Shown: piece by piece, positions 14,838-23,237 of the stretch
Layout of the letters: each line of letters starts with the position of its first letter
How positions within the stretch are numbered: position 1 is the stretch's first letter
DNA from: Endomicrobium sp.
GTDB taxonomy: Bacteria; Elusimicrobiota; Endomicrobiia; Endomicrobiales; Endomicrobiaceae
Assembly (NCBI GenBank): GCA_031289585.1
Contig: JAITPF010000008.1
Span: 1 to 39,307 of the forward strand
Direction of reading: 5' to 3'
Length of the DNA: 39,307 nt
Program-made: the position numbers and the translations under genes
Notes under the pieces: model-generated
Told to the model about the DNA's origin: nothing
Database searches by the model: none
The model's input: the letters and a program-made list of their open reading frames with translations, nothing else

Positions 14838-15685
14838 TTTCTGTGTTTCCTAAAATAAATTCTTGCAATAATTGCCATAAAACTTATTGTTAAAACCATA
14901 ATCAAAAGCACAAGTGCTGTTCCAAATATTATTTTTTTTGGCATATTAGGAATCTGTGTTGAAACAATATATAAATGGTATGGCAAAGTCATTACCTGAT
15001 CAAATATAGAATGCGGTAAATGTGGAACATAAAATACAGAAGCAGTAAATAATATAGGTGCTGTTTCACCAGATATTCTTGCTATGCTGAGTATTGTTCC
15101 TGTTAAAATGCCTGGGAGAGCATTTGGAAGAACTATATGTCTTATAGTCTGCCATCGACTTACACCAAGTGACAAACTCGCTTCTCTAAACGAATAAGGA
15201 ACGCTGTTTAATGCACCGCGCGCCGTAGTTATAATAACAGGAAGTTCCATTATAGATAAAGTTAAAGCTCCGGCAATAACGGAAACCCCAAGTTTTAAAA
15301 ACATAACAAAAATACCAAGACCAAACAATCCGTAAACAACTGATGGGACGCCAGCTAAATTTACAATAGCGAGTTTAATTATTCTAGTAAGCAGATTATT
15401 TCTTGTATATTCATTTAAATATATAGCAGCAAAAACACCTATTGGCAGAGTTATTGAAATAGCACATGTAACTATTGAAAAAGTACCCAGTACTGCCGGG
15501 AGAATTCCTCCTGTGCGCATTCCATCTTTAGGCATAGATGTTAAAAAATCCCAAGTTATGGCTGAAGCTCCATTTTTTATTATTGTAAAAATTATCACAA
15601 CTACAGGAACAATTGCCAAAATAGTTGCAAGAAAGAGAATTGAATATGAAAGTTTCTGTGATAATTTAGGGCTTAGTTTTATCAT
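14831..15685 (-). CDS. pstA: phosphate ABC transporter permease PstA
   Basis: A 284-residue inner-membrane permease with six hydrophobic segments (first at about 15-40), normal PstA length. The cytoplasmic coupling (EAA-type) loop is 'SFREASLSLGVSRWQTIRHIVLPNALPGI' in outline. The family's 'LPIGVFAAIYLNEY' (first periplasmic/TM region) and 'SGETAPILFTA' are present. PstA pairs with PstC to form the phosphate channel. Its start overlaps the pstC stop by 4 bp (ATGA), and its stop overlaps pstB2, so the three genes are translationally coupled. Confidence 0.95.
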   Translation of the reverse strand: MIKLSPKLSQKLSYSILFLATILAIVPVVVIIFTIIKNGASAITWDFLTSMPKDGMRTGGILPAVLGTFSIVTCAISITLPIGVFAAIYLNEYTRNNLLTRIIKLAIVNLAGVPSVVYGLFGLGIFVMFLKLGVSVIAGALTLSIMELPVIITTARGALNSVPYSFREASLSLGVSRWQTIRHIVLPNALPGILTGTILSIARISGETAPILFTASVFYVPHLPHSIFDQVMTLPYHLYIVSTQIPNMPKKIIFGTALVLLIMVLTISFMAIIARIYFRKHRKW

Positions 15686-16551
15686 TTATTTTTACTTTTC
15701 CCAAGGAATAAATCTGCTATAAAATTTACAATAAACGTTATTACAAAAAGCACAAGTCCTATAGCAAATAACGCTTTATAATGCATATCGCCCCTTACAG
15801 TTTCGCCCATCTCAGCAGCTATTGTTGCTGTCATAGTTCTTACTGGCTCAAAAATAGAATCTGGAATATGAGCAGCATTCCCAGTTATCATCATAACAGC
15901 CATAGTTTCACCTATTACTCTTCCTATGCCAAGCATTATGGCAGCTATTATTCCAGGCATAGCAGCTTTTAATACGATCCTCCTTATAGTTTGCCACTTA
16001 GTTGCTCCTAAAGCAAAAGCGCCCTCTTTATAGTGCCAAGGAACAGAACGTATTGCATCTTCTGATATTGTTACTATTGTAGGCATAGCCATAAATGCAA
16101 GCATTATTGATCCAGAAAAAGCTGTAAGTCCTGTAGGTATATTAAAAAATATTCTAACAAAAGGTACAAGCGTAATCATACCTACAAAACCTATAACAAC
16201 ACTTGGAATTGCAGCCATAAGTTCAACTAAAGATTTCAAAATGTCCCTTATACCTTTAGGAGCAATTTCAGAAATATAAAGTGCAGTCATAACGCCAATG
16301 GGAACAGCTATTACACATGCCCCAACTGTTACTAAAGTAGAACCAACAATTAAAGGGAGAATACCAAATAACGCTGGGTTTGAAGATGGATTCCAAAATT
16401 TTCCAGTAATAAATTTTGTAATGCCAAAGTCTTTGAAAAAAGCAAAGCCTTCTTTAAATAAAAAACCAAAAATTAAAACAACAAAAATGATAGATAGTAT
16501 TGCACATATAAAAATTACTGTTTCAATTACAGTATCTATGATTTTTCTCAT
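15682..16551 (-). CDS. pstC: phosphate ABC transporter permease PstC
   Basis: A 289-residue permease with six predicted membrane spans, first at about 10-33. Family blocks are 'FKDFGITKFITGKFWNPSS' near the N-terminus, 'ALYISEIAP', 'AIPSVVIGFVG', the coupling loop 'YKEGAFALGATKWQTIRRIVL' in part, and 'GRVIGETMAVMMITGN'. It forms the phosphate translocation path with PstA. GAGG precedes the ATG at 16551. An 80-bp gap separates it from pstS, the widest break inside the pst genes, where a processing site or attenuator could lower expression of the membrane genes relative to the binding protein. Confidence 0.95.
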   Translation of the reverse strand: MRKIIDTVIETVIFICAILSIIFVVLIFGFLFKEGFAFFKDFGITKFITGKFWNPSSNPALFGILPLIVGSTLVTVGACVIAVPIGVMTALYISEIAPKGIRDILKSLVELMAAIPSVVIGFVGMITLVPFVRIFFNIPTGLTAFSGSIMLAFMAMPTIVTISEDAIRSVPWHYKEGAFALGATKWQTIRRIVLKAAMPGIIAAIMLGIGRVIGETMAVMMITGNAAHIPDSIFEPVRTMTATIAAEMGETVRGDMHYKALFAIGLVLFVITFIVNFIADLFLGKSKNK

Positions 16552-16631
16552 TTAATCCTCTATCTTGAGCTTATGAGTTTTACATTAAAGTCTATTCAAT
16601 GTTTACACTAATATACTTTCATCTAAATTTT

Positions 16632-17516
16632 TTATTTTATCTTTTTTATTGGGACAAAATCGGTTTTTAGTACGATTTTTTGTCCCACATCTGACAAAGC
16701 ATAATCTATGAACATTTTTATTATATCTTTTGGTTTGCCATTTGTATAAAGATATAAAGGTCTCGAAATAGGATATGTATTGTTCATAACATTTACCGAT
16801 GTCGGATAAATATACTTACTGCCTGCATTCAATGCTACTGAAATAGCTTTTACTCCGTTGTTTACAAAACCCATACCGACATATCCTAAAGCATTAGGAT
16901 TTTGATAAACTTCATCGTATATAGCCTGTGAAGAAGGCATCATAAGCGACTGAACAGCAAATTCATCTTTAGCGTTTTTATTATTATTTCTCAATACCCG
17001 TTCTTTAAAAAACATATGCGTTCCAGAATTGCTTTCCCTTGAAAGGATCACTATTTTTCTATCTTCTCCACCAACTTCTTTCCAATTTGTAATTTTTGCC
17101 ATAAAAATATCCCGCAATTGCTCTAACGTCAGCTGAATTACAGGATTACTTTTATTTACAAGTACAACAAGTCCGTCAAGTCCAACTTTAAACTCAACAG
17201 GCTCTATATTTTTGTATTTTGCTAAAATTTTTTCTTTTTTTTCTATTTCACGGGAGGACATTGTAATGTCGCAAGTTCCATTTATTAAAGACGCAAAACC
17301 CGTTCCAGATCCCCCTCCAGTAACGCTTATATTAAATGATGAATTTTGCTCGACAAAGTTTTCCGCCCAAGATTGAATGAGATTTACGATAGTGTCAGAG
17401 CCTTTTATTTGTATAGACGAAACATAACTATTACTGCCATCTTGAGATCGCATACAAGCAAACAAAAGTAAAGACATTAAAAAGAGAATAGAAATTAATC
17501 TAAAAAATTTCATCAT
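16632..17516 (-). CDS. pstS: phosphate-binding lipoprotein PstS
   Basis: About 294 residues; an exported phosphate-binding protein. The N-terminus is a lipoprotein signal peptide ending LLLFAC, so it is anchored by a lipidated Cys. The binding-site motifs are 'IKGSDTIVNLIQSW', 'SVTGGGSGTGFASLINGTCDI' in parts and 'SRESNSGTHMFFKERVL', all typical of PstS. The start is one of two ATGs at 17516 or 17513; the first overlaps the TGA stop of guaA (ATGATG), so translation is coupled to guaA. An upstream in-frame GTG at 17522 is less likely. Confidence 0.93.
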   Translation of the reverse strand: MMKFFRLISILFLMSLLLFACMRSQDGSNSYVSSIQIKGSDTIVNLIQSWAENFVEQNSSFNISVTGGGSGTGFASLINGTCDITMSSREIEKKEKILAKYKNIEPVEFKVGLDGLVVLVNKSNPVIQLTLEQLRDIFMAKITNWKEVGGEDRKIVILSRESNSGTHMFFKERVLRNNNKNAKDEFAVQSLMMPSSQAIYDEVYQNPNALGYVGMGFVNNGVKAISVALNAGSKYIYPTSVNVMNNTYPISRPLYLYTNGKPKDIIKMFIDYALSDVGQKIVLKTDFVPIKKIK

Positions 17517-19042
17517 TCCCACTCGATAGTTGCAGGTGGCTTATTAGAAATATCGTAAACTACTCTGTTAGCACCTTTAACTTCGTTTATAATGCGTGAA
17601 GATATCTTACCAAGTAATTCATAAGGAAGTTTTACCCAGTTTGCCGTCATTGCGTCTTCGGAATTTACGGCTCTTATAGCAATTACATACTCATAAGTTC
17701 TGGCATCTCCCATAACGCCTACAGTTTTAACAGGTAATATTATGGCAAAAGATTGCCAAACTTTTCCATAAAGTCCAGCTTTTTTTATTTCTTCTGTTAC
17801 TATATTGTCTGCTTTTTTTAAAATATTTAATTTTTCTTCTGTTATCTCACCTAGCGTTCTTACTGCTAGTCCCGGACCAGGAAAAGGCTGCCTATCTATA
17901 ATTTCTGATGGAATTCCAAGTTCTCGTCCTAAAACTCTTACTTCATCTTTAAATAAAAATTTTAAAGGTTCAACTAGTTTCATTTTCATTTTTTCAGGAA
18001 GTCCGCCAACATTGTGGTGGCTTTTTATTGGCGATTTTGCTCCTTTTATAGAAATACTCTCTATAATATCTGGATATATTGTTCCTTGTAAAAGAAAATC
18101 TACATCTTTTAATTTTTTTGCTTCCTTTTCAAAAATTTCTATAAAAGTATGTCCGATAATTTTCCTTTTTTGTTCAGGATCAGTTATACCTTTAAGTTTT
18201 GATAAAAATATCTTTTTTGCATCAATTATAATAAGATTTTTTCCAAATATTTTACCAAACACATTACGAACTCTTTCGGTTTCGCCGAGTTTCTGAAGTC
18301 CATGGTCAACATAAACGCACACAAGATGTTTCCCTATTGCTTTATAAAGCATCATAGCAGCAACAGAAGAATCAACCCCACCGGAAAGAGCGCATAAAAC
18401 TTTGCTTTTTCCTACCTGCGCCTGAATTTTTTTAACTTCATCAACAATATAAGACTTCATAGTCCAATTGCGTCTTGAATTACATATTTTAAATATAAAA
18501 TTTTGAAGAATTTTTTTACCATTAACGGAGTGTTTTACTTCCGGATGAAACTGAACGCCATATATATTTTTTTTTACATTTTCTATTGCTGCATAAGGAG
18601 AATTTTCAGATTTTGCTGTTATCTTAAACCCTTTTGGGATTTTTGAAAGTTTGTCACCGTGACTCATCCATAGAGTTTCTTGAGCGCTAAGTCCATCAAA
18701 CAAAGAACAGCTACATTCTAGATTTACTTTTGCAAGACCAAACTCTCTGCGTTTGGATGGAACTACTTTTCCTCCTAGATGTTCTGCTATAAGTTGCATG
18801 CCATAACATATTCCCAAAATAGGAACGCCAAGTTCCCATACTTTAGTATCAGGACAAGGAGCACCTTTTGAATAAACACTTTCGTAACTACCTGAAAGAA
18901 TTACACCTCTTAAATCTTTAAATCCGGAAAAAGATTCTATTGATTTATTACCATGATATATTTCGCAATATACTTTTTCTTCTCTTATACGTCTTGCAAT
19001 TAACTGTGTGTATTGCGAACTAAAATCTAATATTAAAATCAT
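17513..19042 (-). CDS. guaA: GMP synthase (glutamine-hydrolysing)
   Basis: A 509-residue enzyme that converts XMP to GMP using glutamine and ATP. The N-terminal class I glutamine amidotransferase domain has nucleophile Cys79 in 'GICYGMQ' and the His/Glu of 'QFHPEV'. The ATP pyrophosphatase domain begins with the P-loop 'ALSGGVDSSVAAMML'. The C-terminal dimerisation domain ends in 'RVVYDISNKPPATIEWE', the family's diagnostic end. Length is normal. Its stop overlaps the pstS start, an unusual link between purine synthesis and phosphate import. A DUF805 gene lies 18 bp upstream. Confidence 0.97.
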   Translation of the reverse strand: MILILDFSSQYTQLIARRIREEKVYCEIYHGNKSIESFSGFKDLRGVILSGSYESVYSKGAPCPDTKVWELGVPILGICYGMQLIAEHLGGKVVPSKRREFGLAKVNLECSCSLFDGLSAQETLWMSHGDKLSKIPKGFKITAKSENSPYAAIENVKKNIYGVQFHPEVKHSVNGKKILQNFIFKICNSRRNWTMKSYIVDEVKKIQAQVGKSKVLCALSGGVDSSVAAMMLYKAIGKHLVCVYVDHGLQKLGETERVRNVFGKIFGKNLIIIDAKKIFLSKLKGITDPEQKRKIIGHTFIEIFEKEAKKLKDVDFLLQGTIYPDIIESISIKGAKSPIKSHHNVGGLPEKMKMKLVEPLKFLFKDEVRVLGRELGIPSEIIDRQPFPGPGLAVRTLGEITEEKLNILKKADNIVTEEIKKAGLYGKVWQSFAIILPVKTVGVMGDARTYEYVIAIRAVNSEDAMTANWVKLPYELLGKISSRIINEVKGANRVVYDISNKPPATIEWE

Positions 19043-19060
19043 CCACTTTCCTTATGTTTT

Positions 19061-19396
19061 TTATTCTTTATCAAATTTATTCGGAGCAACAGTAGCCAAA
19101 GATAGAAAAACAATTAATATAATCCATCCTACAAAAGGAATAAGTCCCACCAATTGCAACCAACCGCTACGATTAGTATCGTGTAATCTACGTGTAGCTA
19201 TTGCTATGGATGGCATTAACAATGCAACAAATACTAAAAAGTTGAGAATACCTGAAGGAATAATATATAAAACCATTCCCAAAACAAAATTGATTAATAC
19301 AAAATACCAAAATTGTGATAAAGAGGCACGTCCCTCAAAATCAGCATAATGATTAACAAGAACATCCCAAAAATATACCTTAAAAAATTGAATCAT
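19061..19396 (-). CDS. DUF805 inner-membrane protein
   Basis: A 111-residue membrane protein that matches the DUF805 (YhaH/YhaI-like) family. It has the N-terminal 'GRASLSQFWYFVLINF' and the 'PSIAIATRRLHDTNRSGWLQL' block between hydrophobic spans, with four hydrophobic segments in all. Function unknown. It lies 36 bp after dcd and 18 bp before guaA on the same strand, so probably the same transcript. Confidence 0.88.
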   Translation of the reverse strand: MIQFFKVYFWDVLVNHYADFEGRASLSQFWYFVLINFVLGMVLYIIPSGILNFLVFVALLMPSIAIATRRLHDTNRSGWLQLVGLIPFVGWIILIVFLSLATVAPNKFDKE

Positions 19397-19432
19397 ACCC
19401 TATCCTCTTTCTCATATTTCTATGTTATTGTA

Positions 19433-19984
19433 TCAAATTTTTGCAGAAGTTATGGTTTTTTGCGCCTGGTATTTTCCATTTCTATCGGCATAAGAAACTT
19501 CACAAACCTCACTTGCGCCCAAAAACAGAACCTGCGCTATTCCCTCATTTGCATAAATTTTTACTGGAACAGATGTTGTATTTGTTATTGAAAGAGTAAC
19601 ATATCCCTCCCATTCTGGTTCAAACGGAGTTATATTTACAAAAATTCCGCACCGAGCATAAGTTGATTTTCCAAATGCAATTGTTACAACGTCTCTTGGA
19701 ATTCTAAAATATTCTATTGTTTTACCTAAAATTACAGAATTTGACGAAATTTCTATATAATCTTTAACAGTTACAGATTCAAACAGTCCTTCAGCTGATC
19801 TTTTAGGATCAAAAATCACTGCACTCTTTTTCATAACCATAAACTCATTTGAAAGGCGAATATCGTACCCATAAGAAGATGTCCCAAAAGAAATTTTTCC
19901 ATCTCTAACCTGTCCTGGTTCAAACGGCTCAATCATCTTATATTCAAAAGCCATCTTTTTTATCCACTTGTCATTTTTAACCAT
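19433..19984 (-). CDS. dcd: dCTP deaminase
   Basis: A 183-residue enzyme of the dCTP deaminase/dUTPase fold, supplying dUTP for dTMP synthesis. The '[14 protein letters not shown]' block, '[31 protein letters not shown]' (cited here in part: [10 protein letters not shown], and PFEPEWEG with the catalytic Glu) and the C-terminal 'YQAQKTIT' nucleotide-gating tail are all present. It acts as a homotrimer in the family. The ATG at 19984 has only a weak GGTAAA upstream. First gene of the run leading into guaA and pst. Confidence 0.95.
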   Translation of the reverse strand: MVKNDKWIKKMAFEYKMIEPFEPGQVRDGKISFGTSSYGYDIRLSNEFMVMKKSAVIFDPKRSAEGLFESVTVKDYIEISSNSVILGKTIEYFRIPRDVVTIAFGKSTYARCGIFVNITPFEPEWEGYVTLSITNTTSVPVKIYANEGIAQVLFLGASEVCEVSYADRNGKYQAQKTITSAKI

Positions 19985-20038
19985 TTATTTACCTTTTATA
20001 CTTCTATTTCTATATTCAAGCTACTATTCTAAACTAAT

Positions 20039-22333
20039 CTAAGAACATTTAGAATAGCCACAACCGCGACAAACAACACACCCCTCAGCAAAAGTTAACA
20101 TTTCACCACATTCCGGACATTGTGGACATTCTCCTGCTAAATTAGCACTTGGATCAGAAGTATATTGTTTTTCTTTAGCAGCATAAGGTTCAGAAGTAAA
20201 TATTTCTTGTGTAAAAAGAGCTGGCGACATTTTTTCTCTATTATATTCTTCTAAAGCTTTAGCAACAGCATCCGCACATGACAAGATTGCTCCACCTTCT
20301 GCTAAAGTAGGTGACGGGCATCTTATACCTTTTAATTGATTTATAATTGAATACTGATCAACCCCAGAGCGTAAAGCCAAAGAAATTAAACGACCAATAG
20401 CTTCAGCTTGTGACGAAGTACATCCCCCAGATTTACCAAGTTGTGTAAATAATTCACATGCACCTCTGTCATCCTCATTTACAGTAACATACATCTTACC
20501 ACAACCAGTATGCATAAGGAATGTAAACCCTGTTGTTTTTTTAGGGCGTGTTCTTGGCTTTTTCTCCTGTAATGTTTCCACACGTTCTTCTTTTTTATTT
20601 GCAAGATTTAACACCTGAACATCTCTGCTTCCATCGCGATAAACAGTTACCCCTTTGCAGCCCATTTTATACGAAAGAATATAAACTTTTTCTACGTCTT
20701 CTTTTGTAGCAGAATTTGGGAAATTTACGGTTTTTGATACCGCATTGTCTGTAAATTTTTGAAAAGCTGCTTGCATTTTTATATGGTTTTCCGGTGTAAT
20801 ATCATGTGAAGTTATAAAGATTTTTCTTATTTGTTCTGGAATTTCTGCAAATTCATGTATGCTTCCTTTTTGTGTTATTTTATTCATAAGTTCCAGTGAA
20901 TAAAAACCTTTTTCTTTTGCTAGTTTCTCAAAGTATGGGTTTACTTCATACATTTCCTCGTTGTCAAGACACTGCGCTCTTTTATAAACAAGCGCAAAAA
21001 TAGGTTCAATACCACCGGAAGCAGAAGCTATTATGCCAATTGTTCCCGTTGGAGCGATTGTAGTAGTAGTAGCGTTTCTTATAGGTTTTCCTTTTGCATA
21101 AATACTTTGTTTAAAGTTTGGGAAAGCTCCTCTCTTGGCTGCAAGTTCCTCGGAAGTTTTGTAGGATTTTGACTGAATAAAACTCATAAGTTTTTCAGCA
21201 AGTGTTAAAGAATCTCTGGAACCGTAAGGTATGCCCAAATACAAAAGTAAATCTGCCCAGCCCATAACGCCAAGTCCTATTTTTCTGTTCGAACGCGTAG
21301 TCTCGCCAATTCTTTGTATAGGATAATTGTTCATATCTATAACATTGTCAAGAAAATGAACCGCAGTTCTTACTGTTTGTTCAAGTTTTTTCCAATCCAC
21401 ATCATCATTTTTTACAAAATGACCAAGGTTTAGTGAACCTAAATTACAAGACTCATAAGGAAGAAGAGGCTGTTCTCCACATGGGTTTGTGGATTCTATT
21501 GAACCTATTTGAGGAGTAGGATTTTCATCATTTATTCCATCAATAAAAACTATACCTGGCTCTCCGTTTTTCCACGCTTGATTAACTATCTTATTGAAAA
21601 CTTTTCTTGCATTTAATTTACCTGTTGTTGCACCGTTTCGTGGATTGTAAAGATTATAATCTTCATTTTTTTCCAAAGCGTTCATAAACTCTTTTGTAAC
21701 AGCAACTGATATATTAAAATTACTTAAACTATCATTTTTATCTTTACAAACTATAAAATCTAAAATATCTGGATGATCTATTCTCAACATCCCCATATTT
21801 GCACCACGCCTTGTGCCACCTTGCTTAATGGCTTCTGTAGCAGCATTGAAAACCTGCATAAAAGATACTGGACCTGAAGAAACACCACTTGTACTTTTTA
21901 CTGCATCATGCTTAGGACGCAATTTTGAAAATGAGAACCCTGTTCCGCCGCCAGATTTATGTATAAGGGCAGTATTTTTCAAAGTCTCAAAAATTGAATT
22001 CATAGAATCATCTATCGGCAGAACAAAACAAGCAGAAAGCTGTTGTAAGTGTCTGCCTGCATTCATCAAAGTAGGTGAATTAGGTAAAAAATCTAAAGAA
22101 GACATTGCAAGATAAAACTCTCTTGTCAATGCAGCTATATCTGCATTCTTATCATAAATTTTGTCGGCCTGTGCAATATTTTCGGCAACTCTGTAAAACA
22201 AATCTGCAGGAGTTTCAGTTATATTGCCGTTTTCATCTTTTTTCAAATATCTTCTTTCAAGAACAGTGAGCGCATTTTTTTTCAGCTTAGGAGCGTTTTT
22301 AGAAATTAGTTTTTCTTTTACATCTTGTAACAT
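20039..22333 (-). CDS. nrdJ: adenosylcobalamin-dependent ribonucleotide reductase
   Basis: About 764 residues; class II ribonucleotide reductase, reducing ribonucleotides to deoxyribonucleotides with vitamin B12 as radical source. The 'DFLPNSPTLMNAG' segment and 'QLSACFVLPIDDSM' open the barrel. The finger-loop active site is 'NPCGEQPLLPYESCNLGSLN' with the radical Cys and Glu. 'TIAPTGTIGIIA' is present. A C-terminal TSCPD domain (about 610-690) is followed by a zinc ribbon with four Cys pairs ending 'CRGCGYSKCS'. I choose ATG 22333 (or 22336), which follows GGAGG; the TTG at 22345 overlaps that site. No class I genes are nearby. Confidence 0.96.
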   Translation of the reverse strand: MLQDVKEKLISKNAPKLKKNALTVLERRYLKKDENGNITETPADLFYRVAENIAQADKIYDKNADIAALTREFYLAMSSLDFLPNSPTLMNAGRHLQQLSACFVLPIDDSMNSIFETLKNTALIHKSGGGTGFSFSKLRPKHDAVKSTSGVSSGPVSFMQVFNAATEAIKQGGTRRGANMGMLRIDHPDILDFIVCKDKNDSLSNFNISVAVTKEFMNALEKNEDYNLYNPRNGATTGKLNARKVFNKIVNQAWKNGEPGIVFIDGINDENPTPQIGSIESTNPCGEQPLLPYESCNLGSLNLGHFVKNDDVDWKKLEQTVRTAVHFLDNVIDMNNYPIQRIGETTRSNRKIGLGVMGWADLLLYLGIPYGSRDSLTLAEKLMSFIQSKSYKTSEELAAKRGAFPNFKQSIYAKGKPIRNATTTTIAPTGTIGIIASASGGIEPIFALVYKRAQCLDNEEMYEVNPYFEKLAKEKGFYSLELMNKITQKGSIHEFAEIPEQIRKIFITSHDITPENHIKMQAAFQKFTDNAVSKTVNFPNSATKEDVEKVYILSYKMGCKGVTVYRDGSRDVQVLNLANKKEERVETLQEKKPRTRPKKTTGFTFLMHTGCGKMYVTVNEDDRGACELFTQLGKSGGCTSSQAEAIGRLISLALRSGVDQYSIINQLKGIRCPSPTLAEGGAILSCADAVAKALEEYNREKMSPALFTQEIFTSEPYAAKEKQYTSDPSANLAGECPQCPECGEMLTFAEGCVVCRGCGYSKCS

Positions 22334-22631
22334 CATCGCCTCCAAATAGCAAAAACAATTTATTTATCAAAGTTTTTAGAATCTGTTTATATACTAATAG
22401 AACAAAAGTGTTAGGGGGCAAAAATAGTCAAATGCAAGGCAAAAAGTGTGACTTAGCAAGATTATTGACTCATCTTGAGAACGCGGCAGTTGGCTATTTC
22501 TATCCTAATCTTTTGGGATGCAACAGCTTTTTGGTAAATTTTGTCAGTTTTGTTGTGTCAATATGTTCAGGTATTTCCTATCACAAAACAGTCAAAATTT
22601 CCTCAAAAATCCTAGCAGCACTTTCATCCTA
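22334..22631 (-). ncRNA. nrdJ leader with long imperfect hairpin, candidate regulatory RNA
   Basis: A 298-nt gap between nrdR and nrdJ on the same strand. Arms 22536-22553 and 22583-22600 pair at 16 of 18 positions around a 29-nt loop. The stretch 22408-22540 is noticeably richer in G+C and not obviously coding in either direction (a 75-codon plus-strand frame has no ribosome site). No B12-box sequence typical of a cobalamin riboswitch was seen. It could be a leader RNA or an old short mobile-element relic; I cannot decide. Confidence 0.3.
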
Positions 22632-23120
22632 TTAGTATGAACAAACTCTCGTTTTTTGTCTTTTTGTATGTTCTTTTTTTAGTTTTTTTAGCTCTTTCAT
22701 GAACGTATCGATATCACCAAACTTTCTGTAAACTGATGCAAATCTTATATACGCTACCAAATCAATATCCCAAAGCTTCTCCAATATCTTTTCGCCTATG
22801 ATGCTTGATGGAACTTCCATAACATATTCACCCATAATCTCATTTTCAATCTCGCTTACTATTTTATCCATTGTTTCAGCTGAAATAGAACGTTTTCTGC
22901 AAGACCTATTTACACCCCCTAAAACCTTTTTTAGCTCAAAAGGTTCTCTTCTGTTGTCTGATTTAACAACCATGAGAGTAGCTTTTTCTGGTCTTTCAAA
23001 GGTAGTATATCTTTTTTTACAGTTAAAGCATTCTCTGCGTCTTTTTACCGCTGATGTATGTTCAATAGAACGCGAATCAAGAACTTGATCGTGAACACTA
23101 CCACAAAAAGGACATTTCAT
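22632..23120 (-). CDS. nrdR: NrdR transcriptional repressor of ribonucleotide reductase
   Basis: A 162-residue regulator with an N-terminal zinc ribbon (CPFC ... CFNC, residues 3-34) and the family sequence 'VLDSRS..E..AVKRRREC', then 'RYTTFER' and an ATP-cone (about 50-140: 'VVKSDNRREPFELKKVLGG' and 'YIRFASVYRKF'). NrdR senses ATP/dATP and binds pairs of NrdR boxes upstream of reductase genes. It lies directly upstream of nrdJ, with two box-like sites before its own start (23166-23214), indicating autoregulation. The C-terminal Lys-rich tail is slightly longer than usual. Confidence 0.96.
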   Translation of the reverse strand: MKCPFCGSVHDQVLDSRSIEHTSAVKRRRECFNCKKRYTTFERPEKATLMVVKSDNRREPFELKKVLGGVNRSCRKRSISAETMDKIVSEIENEIMGEYVMEVPSSIIGEKILEKLWDIDLVAYIRFASVYRKFGDIDTFMKELKKLKKEHTKRQKTRVCSY

Positions 23121-23165
23121 TTTTTTCTCATTTTATTTTATTGCAATAAAGAATATAATACAATT

Positions 23166-23214
23166 AGACTACATATTGTGTGTGGTGAAAGTAATGTTAC
23201 AACATATATGTAGC
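23166..23214 (-). promoter_or_regulatory. tandem NrdR-box-like sites upstream of nrdR
   Basis: Box 1, AGACTACATATTGTGT (23166-23181), matches 14 of 16 positions of the NrdR-box consensus as I know it (acaCwAtATaTwgtgt). Box 2, ACAACATATATGTAGC (23199-23214), is weaker (10 of 16) but is centred on a perfect CATATATG. Centres are 33 bp apart, about three helical turns, as expected for co-operative NrdR binding. Confidence 0.55.
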
Positions 23215-23237
23215 TTTTGTCAATTCTATACATTCAT

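Noticed and set aside
17805-18296. 163-codon plus-strand frame inside guaA
   Set aside because: Antisense shadow of GMP synthase; composition follows the real gene's codons.
22334-22430. Cobalamin riboswitch before nrdJ
   Set aside because: The conserved B12-box and kissing-loop sequences were not found on the minus strand of this gap.
22408-22635. Plus-strand frame of 75 codons in the nrdR-nrdJ gap
   Set aside because: No ribosome site or promoter, Cys/Ser-rich with no domain, and it lies over the structured leader of nrdJ. More likely non-coding.
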